Both the position numbers and the translations under genes were made by a program. 64,000 nt of DNA, from NCBI RefSeq assembly GCF_017352115.1, contig NZ_CP071448.1, forward strand, positions 2,689,001-2,753,000. The letters are read 5' to 3'. The notes beneath the pieces are model-generated. The model had not been told where the DNA came from. It ran no database searches and saw only the letters and a program-made list of their open reading frames with translations. This stretch comes from Flavobacterium endoglycinae (GTDB lineage Bacteria; Bacteroidota; Bacteroidia; Flavobacteriales; Flavobacteriaceae). Positions 50,601 through 59,528 of the stretch are shown piece after piece. Each line of letters begins with the position of its first letter. Position 1 is the stretch's first letter.

Positions 50601-50635
50601 AAAGGCTCAAAGGTTTTTACTTTTGAGCCTTTTTT
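50601..50635 (+). terminator. Terminator of the OmpA lipoprotein gene
   Basis: GGCTCAAA (50604-50611) pairs with TTTGAGCC (50622-50629) and is followed by six T. It carries a cgcaaag-type word upstream. Confidence 0.7.
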
Positions 50636-50662
50636 ACTTTTTCGATTTTTGGAATTTTTATC

Positions 50663-50741
50663 CTGCAAGGTTTTCAAAACCTTGTAGGTTTAGCTTTTGT
50701 TTGAATTTATAAATACCTACAAGGTTTGAGAAACCTTGCAG
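50663..50741. repeat. Pair of palindromes in inverted orientation
   Basis: The 26-mer at 50663-50688 (core AAGGTTTTCAAAACCTT) and the 26-mer at 50716-50741 (core AAGGTTTGAGAAACCTT) are each near-perfect palindromes and also inverted copies of each other, separated by 27 bp. The pattern is REP-like. The core resembles the terminator-like palindrome at 17043. Confidence 0.75.
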
Positions 50742-50805
50742 AAAGGTGTAAAAATCTTGTACTTTTTTTAACCTTTCTCACATTTCGATTTGAAAAATCA
50801 CTTTG

Positions 50806-50813
50806 TACCTTTG
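50806..50813 (+). promoter_or_regulatory. -7 element of the aldo/keto reductase gene
   Basis: TACCTTTG, a perfect TAnnTTTG, ~31 nt before ATG 50844, and downstream of the longer ORF start at 50790, which supports the later start. Confidence 0.5.
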
Positions 50814-50843
50814 CTTCTTTGCAACTTTGAACCTAAAGAAAAA

Positions 50844-51881
50844 ATGAAATACACTACATTACCAAACACCGATATAAAAGTTAGTAAAATTTGTCTGGGA
50901 ACTATGACTTTCGGACAGCAGAATACGGAAGCCGAAGGCCACGAACAAATGGATTATGCTCTTGAAAGAGGCGTAAATTTCTTCGATACAGCCGAAATGT
51001 ATTCGGTTCCAGCGAGTGAAGCGACTTACGGGAGCACAGAGAAAATTATTGGAACTTGGTTTAAAAAATCAGGAAACAGAGATAAAGTTGTTTTAGCCTC
51101 TAAAATTGCAGGACCAAATCCGAATTTTGGTTATATGCGCGAGAAGCTGGATTTTTCTCCTGCAAGTATTAAATATGCAGTTGAAAACAGCTTAAAAAGA
51201 CTACAGACTGATTATATCGATCTGTATCAAATGCACTGGCCGGAAAGAAAAACGAATAATTTCGGAACGCGCGCATTTCAAGGACACGATGATGTTTGGG
51301 AAGATAACTTCAGAGAAATCTTAGAAACTTTCGACGGATTAATCAAAGAAGGTAAAATCAAACATATTGGGGTTTCAAATGAAAATGCTTGGGGAATGAT
51401 GCGTCTTTTAGAAGAAAGCAAATACAACAATCTGCCAAGAATCAAAACCGTTCAAAATCCGTATTCTTTATTGAACCGTTTGTTTGAAGTGAATTCTGCA
51501 GAAGTTTCGAAATACGAAAATGTTGGTTTATTGGGATATTCGCCTTTAGCCTTTGGAGTTCTCACTGGGAAATTCTTAACAGGAGAAAGTCATCCAAAAG
51601 CGAGAATTACCCTTTTTCCGCAATACAAACGTTACAATAGCGACCAATGTACCGAAGCAACAAAATTGTATCAGGAAATCTCTAAAAAACACGGTTTGAC
51701 ATTAACGCAATTAGCAATGGGATTTGTATTGCAGCAGCCATTTTTGACAAGCTCAATTATTGGAGCAACCACTTTGGAACAATTAAAAGAAAACATCGAC
51801 ACAATTGATGTTGTACTTTCAAAACAAATCTTAGCAGAAATTGATGCTGTTCAGGCCATAATTCCTGATCCAGCGCCTTAA
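50844..51881 (+). CDS. Aldo/keto reductase (Tas-like)
   Basis: A 345-residue TIM-barrel oxidoreductase using NADPH. Seen: GTMTFGQQNTEAEGHEQMDY (start motif), the tetrad Asp/Tyr in NFFDTAEMYS, Lys in VVLASKIAG and His in LYQMHWPER, and the cofactor end motif IIGATTLEQLKENID. The whole organisation matches the Tas/YajO group; the substrate is unknown. ATG 50844 is supported by the promoter position. Monocistronic, ends at a terminator. Confidence 0.92.
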   Translation: MKYTTLPNTDIKVSKICLGTMTFGQQNTEAEGHEQMDYALERGVNFFDTAEMYSVPASEATYGSTEKIIGTWFKKSGNRDKVVLASKIAGPNPNFGYMREKLDFSPASIKYAVENSLKRLQTDYIDLYQMHWPERKTNNFGTRAFQGHDDVWEDNFREILETFDGLIKEGKIKHIGVSNENAWGMMRLLEESKYNNLPRIKTVQNPYSLLNRLFEVNSAEVSKYENVGLLGYSPLAFGVLTGKFLTGESHPKARITLFPQYKRYNSDQCTEATKLYQEISKKHGLTLTQLAMGFVLQQPFLTSSIIGATTLEQLKENIDTIDVVLSKQILAEIDAVQAIIPDPAP

Positions 51882-51906
51882 TTTTTTTGCGAATTAAATA
51901 AAAATA

Positions 51907-51938
51907 AAATCCCGATAGCTTTACAACTATCGGGATTT
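51907..51938. terminator. Bidirectional terminator
   Basis: AAATCCCGATAG (51907-51918) pairs with CTATCGGGATTT (51927-51938), between convergent AKR and DUF4139 genes. Confidence 0.85.
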
Positions 51939-51953
51939 GTTTTTGAGGAGATT

Positions 51954-53582
51954 TTATAAATTCAAAACCTGATCTTTAGGATATTTTACACGATAACTTA
52001 TTCTGATCTTTTTGGTTTCATTTGGTTTCAGCTGTAATTGCCAAGTTAGAATTCCAGTTTCAGCATTTACTTTTGCGCTGTCGCTTTGCAGTAATTCCAC
52101 CTCGATTTCTTTGTTAGTTGTCAACGGATATTGATCTTTTAGTAAAAGCTCAACTGGTTCTTTTTTATTATTTCGAACAGTTATGTCGTAAGTAAAAGTT
52201 TGTTCTTTTCTAGAAGACAAAAACTTAGTTCCCGATTTGTCGGCAACTTTCTCGCGTTTAATTGAAACCTTTTTATCACGTCCCATACTTAAATTTAAAG
52301 TATCAGAAGTCTGATTTGGCTCTATGAAAGTTTTTCCAACATACATTCCTTCAAAAATGATATTGGCTTCGCCTTGCAATAAATTGTATTTGCTGTAATC
52401 GGCAATCTCGGCAAGAAGGAAAGCTTCATTTTCTACTTTCGGAACGGCGTAGTATTTATACGTTGCCGGAAGTTTGATTTCTTTTAAGGAAACACTGTGT
52501 ACTTTTCCGTTAGAAAGAATATCATACGGAATATCAATATCAAAAGCAATATTTAGTTGGTTTTCTGCAACAGTTGTAAAATCGGAAACAGAAGATTTTT
52601 TCATCTTTGGCGCCGCAGATATCACCGCATCTTGAATTGCTTCTTCTTTTATTACTCCCATAGCACTTTGCAATTGGTTGGCAGCAACTCTTTGATTATA
52701 ACCATAATTAACATTGTTTCTTAAAAACCAAGAACTTAATATCGGAGCTTGATTATTTTGGTTCGGATAACCGCTTGATAAAGTCAGTTTAACTTTTTTC
52801 CAGTCAATGCCGCTGTTTTGAACAACCTGTGCTTTATAAACCATATTGATTGGAGCATTTACACTTTCGGTACGCAAATCGTAAAAAGGATTCCAAGAAG
52901 CACTTTGTGTTAAATAGGAAATCTCTAGCGGAACAATTCCGGCGGCACTATTCATTACCTGGACAATTAATTTTCCTGATGAAGTTTGTTCTTCTTTGTT
53001 GGTATCAAACTCAAGTTTGTTATTGAGTTTCTGAAGTGTTTCATTTAGTTTTTTCTGTTTATCGGTTAATGTATTGATGTTATTGGCAATTTCGATTTGT
53101 TTGTTTTTATAATAATCGACCATTTTCATTAATTCGGCTACATTTAATCCAGAATTTACTCCCGAAATTTGTTGATTTCGATCCAGCAGTTGCATGGTTT
53201 TGTTTTCAGAATTAATCGTATTGTTTACTTTTTGAAGTTCTTTCTCAATCAAAACAATACTATCATTTACTCTTTTAATTAAAGGTGATTTAGAATCTGT
53301 CTCGTATTCTGAAATATAATTATTGGTGAATTGAACCGAAAGCACGGTCACATTTGCCGGAGCGCCAATTTGGACCGAATTTTCATTTAAATATGAAGCC
53401 ACATTTTTAATGACAATTTCACTTGTTCCAGCAGGCAGTGTAATGCTTGTTGTCTGCGAAATTTCGGCGGCATTAAAATATACTGTTGCGGCTTTCACTT
53501 TTGCTGTTGTGAAGATTGGTTTATGTGCTTTCGCGAAAGCGCCAACTAAAAGTACGATGAATAGAATTACTTTTTTATTCAT
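51954..53582 (-). CDS. DUF4139 (MuiA-type mucoidy inhibitor) secreted protein
   Basis: A 542-residue exported protein: signal peptide (to AHKP), an N-terminal DUF4140-like strand region (VKAATVYFNAAEISQTTSITLP), a coiled coil (residues ~110-190) and the DUF4139 beta domain (SSGKLIVQVMNSAAGIVPLEISYL to the end). The family is called mucoidy-inhibitor-like but the function is not established; it is common in Bacteroidetes. It lies after the L,D-transpeptidase/VWA operon, 220 bp away, and is likely a separate transcript. Confidence 0.85.
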   Translation of the reverse strand: MNKKVILFIVLLVGAFAKAHKPIFTTAKVKAATVYFNAAEISQTTSITLPAGTSEIVIKNVASYLNENSVQIGAPANVTVLSVQFTNNYISEYETDSKSPLIKRVNDSIVLIEKELQKVNNTINSENKTMQLLDRNQQISGVNSGLNVAELMKMVDYYKNKQIEIANNINTLTDKQKKLNETLQKLNNKLEFDTNKEEQTSSGKLIVQVMNSAAGIVPLEISYLTQSASWNPFYDLRTESVNAPINMVYKAQVVQNSGIDWKKVKLTLSSGYPNQNNQAPILSSWFLRNNVNYGYNQRVAANQLQSAMGVIKEEAIQDAVISAAPKMKKSSVSDFTTVAENQLNIAFDIDIPYDILSNGKVHSVSLKEIKLPATYKYYAVPKVENEAFLLAEIADYSKYNLLQGEANIIFEGMYVGKTFIEPNQTSDTLNLSMGRDKKVSIKREKVADKSGTKFLSSRKEQTFTYDITVRNNKKEPVELLLKDQYPLTTNKEIEVELLQSDSAKVNAETGILTWQLQLKPNETKKIRISYRVKYPKDQVLNL

Positions 53583-53803
53583 AAGATTGAGTTTAGATTA
53601 TTGGGAAAGATATTTAATTCGTTGGAATTTTTTTTTAACAGAATGAAATAGAGTCTTTTTAAGATTAAAAAAAGGCGTTTCACTTATTTTAAGTGCAATA
53701 GCTTATCTATATGTGGAAACGAGTTTCTTACAGTCTCTTTTTGAACCGAAAATCTATGTTTCTATGTGTTAAAAATGATTTTATTTTAATTACACCCAAT
53801 GAG

Positions 53804-54427
53804 TTAATAATACATGACCAGAATGATTTTCTTTTTAGAATGGTCAATTAGTTTTTCGAGAACGCCGAAGAACTTTTCGTTTACCATTGGACATCCCAAG
53901 CTGTTGCAAATTGGATAAGGTTGTTCATCAAACGGAATTTCGGAGTATTTGTGAAGCACAATATTGCGATCAAAAGCGTTACTGTTGGTTTTGTCCAAAC
54001 CGTATAATTTGTAGGCTTTTCCAAATGTTCCTATATAAGAACCGCCAATGGCATATTTGCCTAACGAACTGCAATTTGAATTCTTGATATTACTAAATTT
54101 TAGTTCGCCTTGAATTCCTGTTTCTGAACCAGAACCATGTCCAACCAAACCTTTATTAAGTAATTTATTGTGTTTCAAATCATAAACAAAAAACCGATTT
54201 CTTCCAGATTCTATCTTCATATCTAAAAACAGCGCCACATCTGAATTGTATTTCGGAGATTTCCCCAAAAAACTCCTGATTTCAGTTATTTCACTTTTTA
54301 GTTTCTCTTCATAGGAATAAATCGGTTTTGAAGTTTTAGTTTTTATCGTTTTCTCTTTTTTATTTTCACAGCTCAAACAAACCAACGGAATCACCGTAAA
54401 GAGCAGAAATAAAATTCTCGTTTTCAT
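53804..54427 (-). CDS. Murein L,D-transpeptidase-like lipoprotein
   Basis: A 207-residue protein with signal peptide and lipobox (LSC, Cys20). The catalytic domain is of the YkuD_2 type: FVYDLKHNKLLNKGLVGHGSGS, SSLGKYAIGGSYIG, NIVLHKYS and the nucleophile Cys in ICNSLGCPMV. L,D-transpeptidases cross-link or anchor to peptidoglycan through meso-DAP. The gene starts 8 bp after the VWA lipoprotein gene, so it belongs to that operon and shares its putative LytTR-controlled promoter. Confidence 0.9.
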   Translation of the reverse strand: MKTRILFLLFTVIPLVCLSCENKKEKTIKTKTSKPIYSYEEKLKSEITEIRSFLGKSPKYNSDVALFLDMKIESGRNRFFVYDLKHNKLLNKGLVGHGSGSETGIQGELKFSNIKNSNCSSLGKYAIGGSYIGTFGKAYKLYGLDKTNSNAFDRNIVLHKYSEIPFDEQPYPICNSLGCPMVNEKFFGVLEKLIDHSKKKIILVMYY

Positions 54428-54435
54428 CAGGATTC

Positions 54436-55596
54436 TTATTTCTCAACCGTATAGCCTTTTACTTTGGCGAAAGCCAGAATAGAAGAATTTATCGTATTTC
54501 CCAAATCATCCTGAGTTTTGGTTTTTTTAGCTTCGGTATCAATATACTGCTGACGTTTTTTGGCTAAAACACTAATTTCTTTCTGGATTGTTTCTCTTTC
54601 TTTTTTCTTTTCATTTACGATTACTTCAATTTCAGCAGTAGTTTTGTTTTGAAGTTCCGTTGGCAATTCTTCCTTCTTAATTTTACCAATAGCGCCTGCA
54701 TCATCTTTTACTTTATCAACCAAATCCCAGCTTTCGTTTTTATAAACCGCTTTTGATTTGCTCACCGCACGATCTGTATAATTAGAAGCCGAAACTTTTT
54801 TGGCATTCTGATCCTGCATGACTTGGTTTCTTTTTTTCTCGGCTCCTTTAGAACCATAATTGATGTAGGTTTTGTTTATTTTTTCATCGCATTTGGCAAT
54901 TTCTTCATCGTAAGGCGTTGCAATGTATTGGACTGCTTTGTCGGAATCGATGTTGAAATATTTTCCTTTTCCGCGGTCGGCGCCGTCTTTCCAGAATGTA
55001 TTTATGCCTTCGGTTTTATTGCCACAGAAAATAGTATTCACATAAATATTATTTTTTAAGGCATCGCTAATAGTTTCTTTATAACTGATTTTTCCCTGAT
55101 CGAATCCTTCATTTCCTGCAATGTAAATCAGTTTCATGCTGTTGCTTTCTGTAGACCATTTTAGTTCTTTGGTCGCATCCTGAATTACGGCACCGCAATA
55201 TTCACTTCCGCCGTTGGTTCTCAAAGCAAATAATTTCTCTGAGATCAAATCGAGATCTGTCGATAATGGCGTGACTTGTCTAATGTAATTTGACCTTTCA
55301 GATAAACCGTCGTTGCCATATTCGTATAAAGAAATTTCGATATCTGGCGTTTTTCCTTCGTATTTTAAAGTGGTCAATGTGTTTACAATATTCCACAATC
55401 TTGATTTCGCCTGATCGATTAGCCCGTCCATACTGTTAGAAGTGTCCAATAAAAGAGCAACCTGAATTTTAGTCGTTTCAGCCGAATTTGGTTTTTCGCT
55501 TTCAATATTTTTTATGGGTTTCGCATTCGAAGAATTACAACTTGCAAAAGATATTGACGAAGCCAAAAGTGCTGTTATAAAAAGATTTGATTTCAT
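54436..55596 (-). CDS. VWA-domain lipoprotein
   Basis: A 386-residue lipoprotein (lipobox SFASC, Cys20) with a von Willebrand factor A domain: VALLLDTSNSMDGLID carries the MIDAS DxSxS motif (Asp51-Ser55), and LRTNGGSEYCGAVIQDA and LIYIAGNEGFDQG continue the fold. The C-terminal ~150 residues are Lys/Glu rich and coiled-coil-like. VWA proteins in this setting usually act as metal-dependent adaptors in the envelope. First gene of the operon with the L,D-transpeptidase; its promoter carries a 21-bp-spaced direct repeat. Confidence 0.9.
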   Translation of the reverse strand: MKSNLFITALLASSISFASCNSSNAKPIKNIESEKPNSAETTKIQVALLLDTSNSMDGLIDQAKSRLWNIVNTLTTLKYEGKTPDIEISLYEYGNDGLSERSNYIRQVTPLSTDLDLISEKLFALRTNGGSEYCGAVIQDATKELKWSTESNSMKLIYIAGNEGFDQGKISYKETISDALKNNIYVNTIFCGNKTEGINTFWKDGADRGKGKYFNIDSDKAVQYIATPYDEEIAKCDEKINKTYINYGSKGAEKKRNQVMQDQNAKKVSASNYTDRAVSKSKAVYKNESWDLVDKVKDDAGAIGKIKKEELPTELQNKTTAEIEVIVNEKKKERETIQKEISVLAKKRQQYIDTEAKKTKTQDDLGNTINSSILAFAKVKGYTVEK

Positions 55597-55627
55597 AATT
55601 TTAGTTTTTAATTGGATGATTATAGAT

Positions 55628-55693
55628 CAAACTTAAAAACTAAAAAAGCGCACTTTTTGGACAAATGGTGAAACAGTCTTTCGACTTGGTGAA
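55628..55693 (-). promoter_or_regulatory. Putative LytTR-controlled promoter of the VWA operon
   Basis: On the plus strand GGTGAA occurs at 55667-55672 and 55688-55693 (21 bp apart, two helical turns). The minus-strand -7 element is TAAGTTTG (55628-55635), 31 nt from the nearer repeat. The -33 TTG is absent, so an activator bound at the repeats would be expected. The same layout stands before the SIMPL gene. Confidence 0.6.
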
Positions 55694-55703
55694 ACTTTAT
55701 AGA

Positions 55704-56669
55704 TTAATAGGTTTGCTTTGGAGAATTGACATTAATAGGTTTTAAATTGCCATTTGGAGTAATCAGAATAAATTCTTTATCTGCTTTGGCAGCTTGTTTC
55801 TTTTCTTTTTCCCTGTTAATGAAAATCTTTACTTCATATTGTACTTGAATAACAGGTTCCAAAACCACTGGATTAATGATAAAATCGAATTCTTTATTAA
55901 ACACAGGCTGATAATAAAGCGTAGTCGATTTACTGGCTTGATTTACATTTGCTGCTTTTTTTAAATTTAAAGAAGAACTGTTGTACGCTTCATACGATTT
56001 GTACATTTCTACGGGTAAATTAACAGCAAAACCATCGGCGATTCTTTTTTCTACGTTTGTAAATGTTTCTCCAAGAAGAAGTTCATAGTTCTTGATTTTT
56101 TCCTGAATCAGCAGTTTGGCTTTGTTCATCATTTCCTTTTTGATGTTTTCCAACGCATTGGAGAAATAGTCAACTCGCACTAAATCATATATTTCATGAT
56201 TGGATAAAATCGAAATAAAATCATTCAGCTGATTGGGATCGGTAAATTTTATGTGAATGTTTTTCTTTAACTCAAATCCCACCGGAACTTCATTATACGT
56301 TTTGCGGCTAAACACCTTTTTTTCAACCTCATATTCATACACCGGAACAAACGAAATCATATCGACAAAAGTCTCAACACCTTTTTTAAGCTTTATCTCT
56401 TCAAGTGATTTATTGATTCTCTGGTCAAGTAACTCATTGACTTCTTTGGTGGTTTTACCCGTTTGAGTTATGCTGAAAATTGCCATGTATGAATCTGCTT
56501 TAACATTCGCAAGTCCTTTTACACTGGCTACAATGCCTTCGCTAGTTGGAAAACCAATATCAATCGTATTGCTAGGAGAATATTGATTTTGATAATTGAC
56601 ATTTCCAGAAACTTGTCCAATAATGAACTGAGAAAAAAGAATAAAAGAAGCGTAAAATAGTTTTTTCAT
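55704..56669 (-). CDS. SIMPL/DUF541-domain secreted protein
   Basis: A 321-residue exported protein with signal peptide (MKKLFYASFILFSQFIIGQ). The mature part resembles the SIMPL (DUF541) fold: IVASVKGLANVKADSYMAIFS, a central helix-strand pair (ELKKNIHIKFTDPNQLND), and QYEVKIFINREKEKK near the end. The function of SIMPL proteins is unclear; some are outer membrane or periplasmic. ATG 56669 is chosen because the signal peptide begins there. The gene is divergent from the kinase/regulator pair and shares the putative LytTR site. Confidence 0.8.
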   Translation of the reverse strand: MKKLFYASFILFSQFIIGQVSGNVNYQNQYSPSNTIDIGFPTSEGIVASVKGLANVKADSYMAIFSITQTGKTTKEVNELLDQRINKSLEEIKLKKGVETFVDMISFVPVYEYEVEKKVFSRKTYNEVPVGFELKKNIHIKFTDPNQLNDFISILSNHEIYDLVRVDYFSNALENIKKEMMNKAKLLIQEKIKNYELLLGETFTNVEKRIADGFAVNLPVEMYKSYEAYNSSSLNLKKAANVNQASKSTTLYYQPVFNKEFDFIINPVVLEPVIQVQYEVKIFINREKEKKQAAKADKEFILITPNGNLKPINVNSPKQTY

Positions 56670-56693
56670 AATGATGGTTTTAAGATTACGAGG

Positions 56694-56759
56694 TAAAAGT
56701 ATTGATCGAAAAAACGTATTTTTGAGACAATGGGTCAACAAGCCGTTTGACTTGGTGAA
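56694..56759. promoter_or_regulatory. Putative LytTR site between SIMPL gene and kinase operon
   Basis: GGTCAA (56733-56738) and GGTGAA (56754-56759) are 21 bp apart. Minus-strand TACTTTTA (56694-56701, one mismatch to TAnnTTTG) lies 31 nt away, exactly as at 55628-55693. The two sites share 18 of 27 bases over the repeat region, with the last eleven (GACTTGGTGAA) identical. It could also serve the divergent kinase gene as an autoregulatory site. Confidence 0.6.
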
Positions 56760-56816
56760 TGCGATAGGATAGGAATTTGAAATTAAGTTACTTTACACTT
56801 TCTAAATAACTTGTTT

Positions 56817-58634
56817 GTGAAACGTCATGTATTAATTGTTTTTAGTCTGCTTTTTTTAGCGTTTTTATTTCCTCAAGAAATAACTGCGCAGTCGCTTCCT
56901 GAAAAAAGTGTACCGAAGAGTAAAGCCAAAATCAGTAAAACTGCTGAAGAATTATCGAAATCTTTAGATGAAAACGATGAAGCGAAAATTGCGTTTAATT
57001 ATGAAAAACTAGCCAATGATTTTCTCAGTAAAGGCGATAATGCAAAAGCAGAAGAATATTTTAAAAGAGCTTTAAATTCGTATACCAAATTAAAACTGAC
57101 CGAAGATAAAACCCGAGTTACCAGAAGCTTGGCGAAAGTTCAGGAAGACCAGAAAAACTTCGATTCGGCTATAAAAAATTATGAAGCGGCGGGTTCGCTG
57201 ACCAAAGATGCATCTGAAGAGAAAATAAACCAGAACGATGCAAACCGACTCAGAAATCAATCCAATCCGGCAAGCCAGACCACTTATGTAGATTCGAATA
57301 TTGAATTGCTGAAAAAGGAAAAAAAAGCCGAAGAAGTCAGTAAAGCGTATGTTCAAAAAGCAGAAAATTCATTGCAGTTAAATGACAAAGCGGTAGCAAT
57401 TGAAAGTTATAAAAAAGCTTTGAAATACGCTAAAGACAAGCCAGAAGAAGTTAAGATCAAAAATGAAATCGCAAAAGTGTATGTGGCCGATAATCAGTTT
57501 GATAAAGCGCTTGCCATTAGCGAAAAACTACTTGCAGATGCCAAAACCAATAACGATTTTACGACCGAAATAAAACAGCTGCAATCGCTGGCGTCGCTTT
57601 ATTTTGAGAAGAAAGAACCAGAAAAAGCCATTTCGTCTCTAAAAGAAGCTTACAATTTATCTTTTCAAAAAGGAAATTCAACCGAAGCGAGAAAGAGTTT
57701 GTCATCTTTAATCAAATATTATAAAACAAAAGGAGAAGACAAGGAAAGTATGGCTTTGTACGAACAGTTTTTTAATAATTTCGAAAAATTAATCAAGTCT
57801 GATACGACTTTAATTGATGCCAAAACTTTTCAGATTACGGAAGATAAAATCCGACAGCTTGAAAAGGAAAAAGTTTTAAAGGACGAATTGATTTCGAAAA
57901 AAAACTCGTTCAATTACTTTCTTTTAGGATCCATTGGTTTGTTGCTGCTTTTGTTTTTCTTCATCGTAAAAGCGTTGTATTCCATCCGAATTAAAAATAA
58001 AGAAATCGCTTTGCAGTCATTGCGCCGTGAAATGAATCCGCATTTTATTTTCAATAGTTTGAACAGTGTCAATCAGTTTATTGCCGAAAATAAAGAATTG
58101 GAAGCCAATAAATATTTGACTTCTTATTCGAATTTGATGCGAAATATGATGGAAAATTCCAATAAAGATTTTATTTCGCTGGATAAAGAAGTCGAACAAT
58201 TAAAGAAGTATCTGGATTTAGAACATTTGCGTTTCCTGGATAAATTCGATTTTGAAATTGTGGTTGATGAGTCGCTCGATACCGAAAGAGTTTTTGTTCC
58301 GAATATGATTATGCAGCCACATCTGGAAAATGCTATTTGGCACGGATTACGTTATTTGGATAAAAAAGGCTTTTTATCGCTTCGATTTGAGTACAAAAAC
58401 GGAAAGATTAATGTGATAATTGAAGACAACGGAATTGGTTTAACCAGAAGCCGTGAACTCAAAACAACCAATCAGAAAATTTACGAATCACGCGGTTTGA
58501 ACAATACGAAAGAACGAATTGACCTTTTGAATGAATTGTATAAAAAGGATATTTCGTTTTCGATTTCAGAAAAAGAAGCACCAGAATCCGGCACGATTGT
58601 TCGAATTGTTTTTCCATTAATTGATAAAATATGA
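56817..58634 (+). CDS. Sensor histidine kinase (LytS/His_kinase family) with TPR sensor
   Basis: A 605-residue kinase: signal anchor, then a periplasmic TPR-rich region (residues ~50-320), one membrane helix (FLLGSIGLLLLLFFFIVKA, ~365-385), and a cytoplasmic His_kinase-type domain with the phospho-acceptor His in MNPHFIFNSLN and the ATPase motifs QPHLENAIWHGL and EDNGIGL. The TPR part probably senses a protein partner. It starts with GTG 56817 (a TTG lies 6 bp upstream). Translation is coupled to the LytTR regulator by an ATGA overlap. Confidence 0.92.
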   Translation: MKRHVLIVFSLLFLAFLFPQEITAQSLPEKSVPKSKAKISKTAEELSKSLDENDEAKIAFNYEKLANDFLSKGDNAKAEEYFKRALNSYTKLKLTEDKTRVTRSLAKVQEDQKNFDSAIKNYEAAGSLTKDASEEKINQNDANRLRNQSNPASQTTYVDSNIELLKKEKKAEEVSKAYVQKAENSLQLNDKAVAIESYKKALKYAKDKPEEVKIKNEIAKVYVADNQFDKALAISEKLLADAKTNNDFTTEIKQLQSLASLYFEKKEPEKAISSLKEAYNLSFQKGNSTEARKSLSSLIKYYKTKGEDKESMALYEQFFNNFEKLIKSDTTLIDAKTFQITEDKIRQLEKEKVLKDELISKKNSFNYFLLGSIGLLLLLFFFIVKALYSIRIKNKEIALQSLRREMNPHFIFNSLNSVNQFIAENKELEANKYLTSYSNLMRNMMENSNKDFISLDKEVEQLKKYLDLEHLRFLDKFDFEIVVDESLDTERVFVPNMIMQPHLENAIWHGLRYLDKKGFLSLRFEYKNGKINVIIEDNGIGLTRSRELKTTNQKIYESRGLNNTKERIDLLNELYKKDISFSISEKEAPESGTIVRIVFPLIDKI

Positions 58635-59380
58635 TGACTTTGCAGAAAATAAAAAGTGTAATTGTCGAAGATGAATTGGCAGCGCGCGAAGTGCTTAAAA
58701 ATTATTTAAGCAAATATTGTCCGCAAGTTGAGGTTGTTGGAGAAGCGCAGAATATCAAAGAAGCTGTTCCGTTGTTGCATGACATTAAACCACAGTTGGT
58801 TTTTCTAGATGTAGAAATGCCTTTTGGAAATGCTTTTGATGTTTTGGAAGCCTGCAAAGATCTTCAGTTTGAAACCATTTTTGTAACTGCTTTTTCTGAA
58901 TATTCACTTCGTGCTTTAAACCAAAGTGCGGCTTATTACCTTTTAAAACCAATCAGTATCGAAGAACTGATTATTGCAGTTAATAAAGTGCATCATCAGA
59001 TTTTAAATCATGAAATTTTCAACCGAAATAAAATCATTGTCGAGAATTTTCACGAGCAGAAACCAGAGAAACAGCAAGTTATTCTGCCAACGTTAGAAGG
59101 TTTTGAAGTGGTGAAAATGGAAGATATTGTACGCCTTCGCGGAAATGGAAATTTTACCGATTTGTATTTAAATACTGGAGCCAAGAAAATGGTCTGCCGA
59201 TTTTTGAAGCATTTTTCAGAAATTTTGCCTTTGCCTTTTATTCGCGTTCACAAATCGCATATTATCAATCTCAATTGTGTAAAATCATATAATAAAGGCG
59301 GAATCGTCACCTTAAACGACGGAACAGAAATCGAAGTTTCGCCCACTTACAAAGAAGAGTTTCTTAAAAACTTCAAATAA
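58631..59380 (+). CDS. LytTR-family response regulator
   Basis: A 249-residue regulator with a receiver domain (phospho-acceptor Asp60 in VFLDVEMP, Thr in FVTAFSE and Lys in YLLKPIS) and a C-terminal LytTR DNA-binding domain (VVKMEDIVRLRGNGNFTDLY, then FLKHFSEILPLPFIRVHKSHIINL). LytTR proteins bind pairs of short direct repeats about 21 bp apart, matching the sites found at 55667-55693 and 56733-56759. It is coupled to the histidine kinase by an ATGA overlap, so the two form a two-component system likely controlling the neighbouring envelope genes. Confidence 0.93.
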   Translation: MMTLQKIKSVIVEDELAAREVLKNYLSKYCPQVEVVGEAQNIKEAVPLLHDIKPQLVFLDVEMPFGNAFDVLEACKDLQFETIFVTAFSEYSLRALNQSAAYYLLKPISIEELIIAVNKVHHQILNHEIFNRNKIIVENFHEQKPEKQQVILPTLEGFEVVKMEDIVRLRGNGNFTDLYLNTGAKKMVCRFLKHFSEILPLPFIRVHKSHIINLNCVKSYNKGGIVTLNDGTEIEVSPTYKEEFLKNFK

Positions 59381-59392
59381 ACTGTGTACATT

Positions 59393-59516
59393 TTACCGCA
59401 AAGAGCGCAAAGATTTTATTTTCAGCTGGACTTACTATAAACGCAAAGTTCGCAAAGCTTTCCGAAAAAAACGTTGCGAACTTTGCGTAATCCTTTGCGA
59501 ACTTTGCGGTTAAATT
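59393..59516. repeat. cgcaaag repeat with inverted arms
   Basis: CCGCAAAGAGCGCAAAG and CGCAAAGTTCGCAAAG (59442-59457) on the left, answered by TTGCGAACTTTGCG (59474-59487) and TTTGCGAACTTTGCGG (59494-59509). This can form a large hairpin between the regulator and the convergent GT51 gene and may serve as terminator. Confidence 0.65.
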
Positions 59517-59528
59517 TGACAGCAATCG

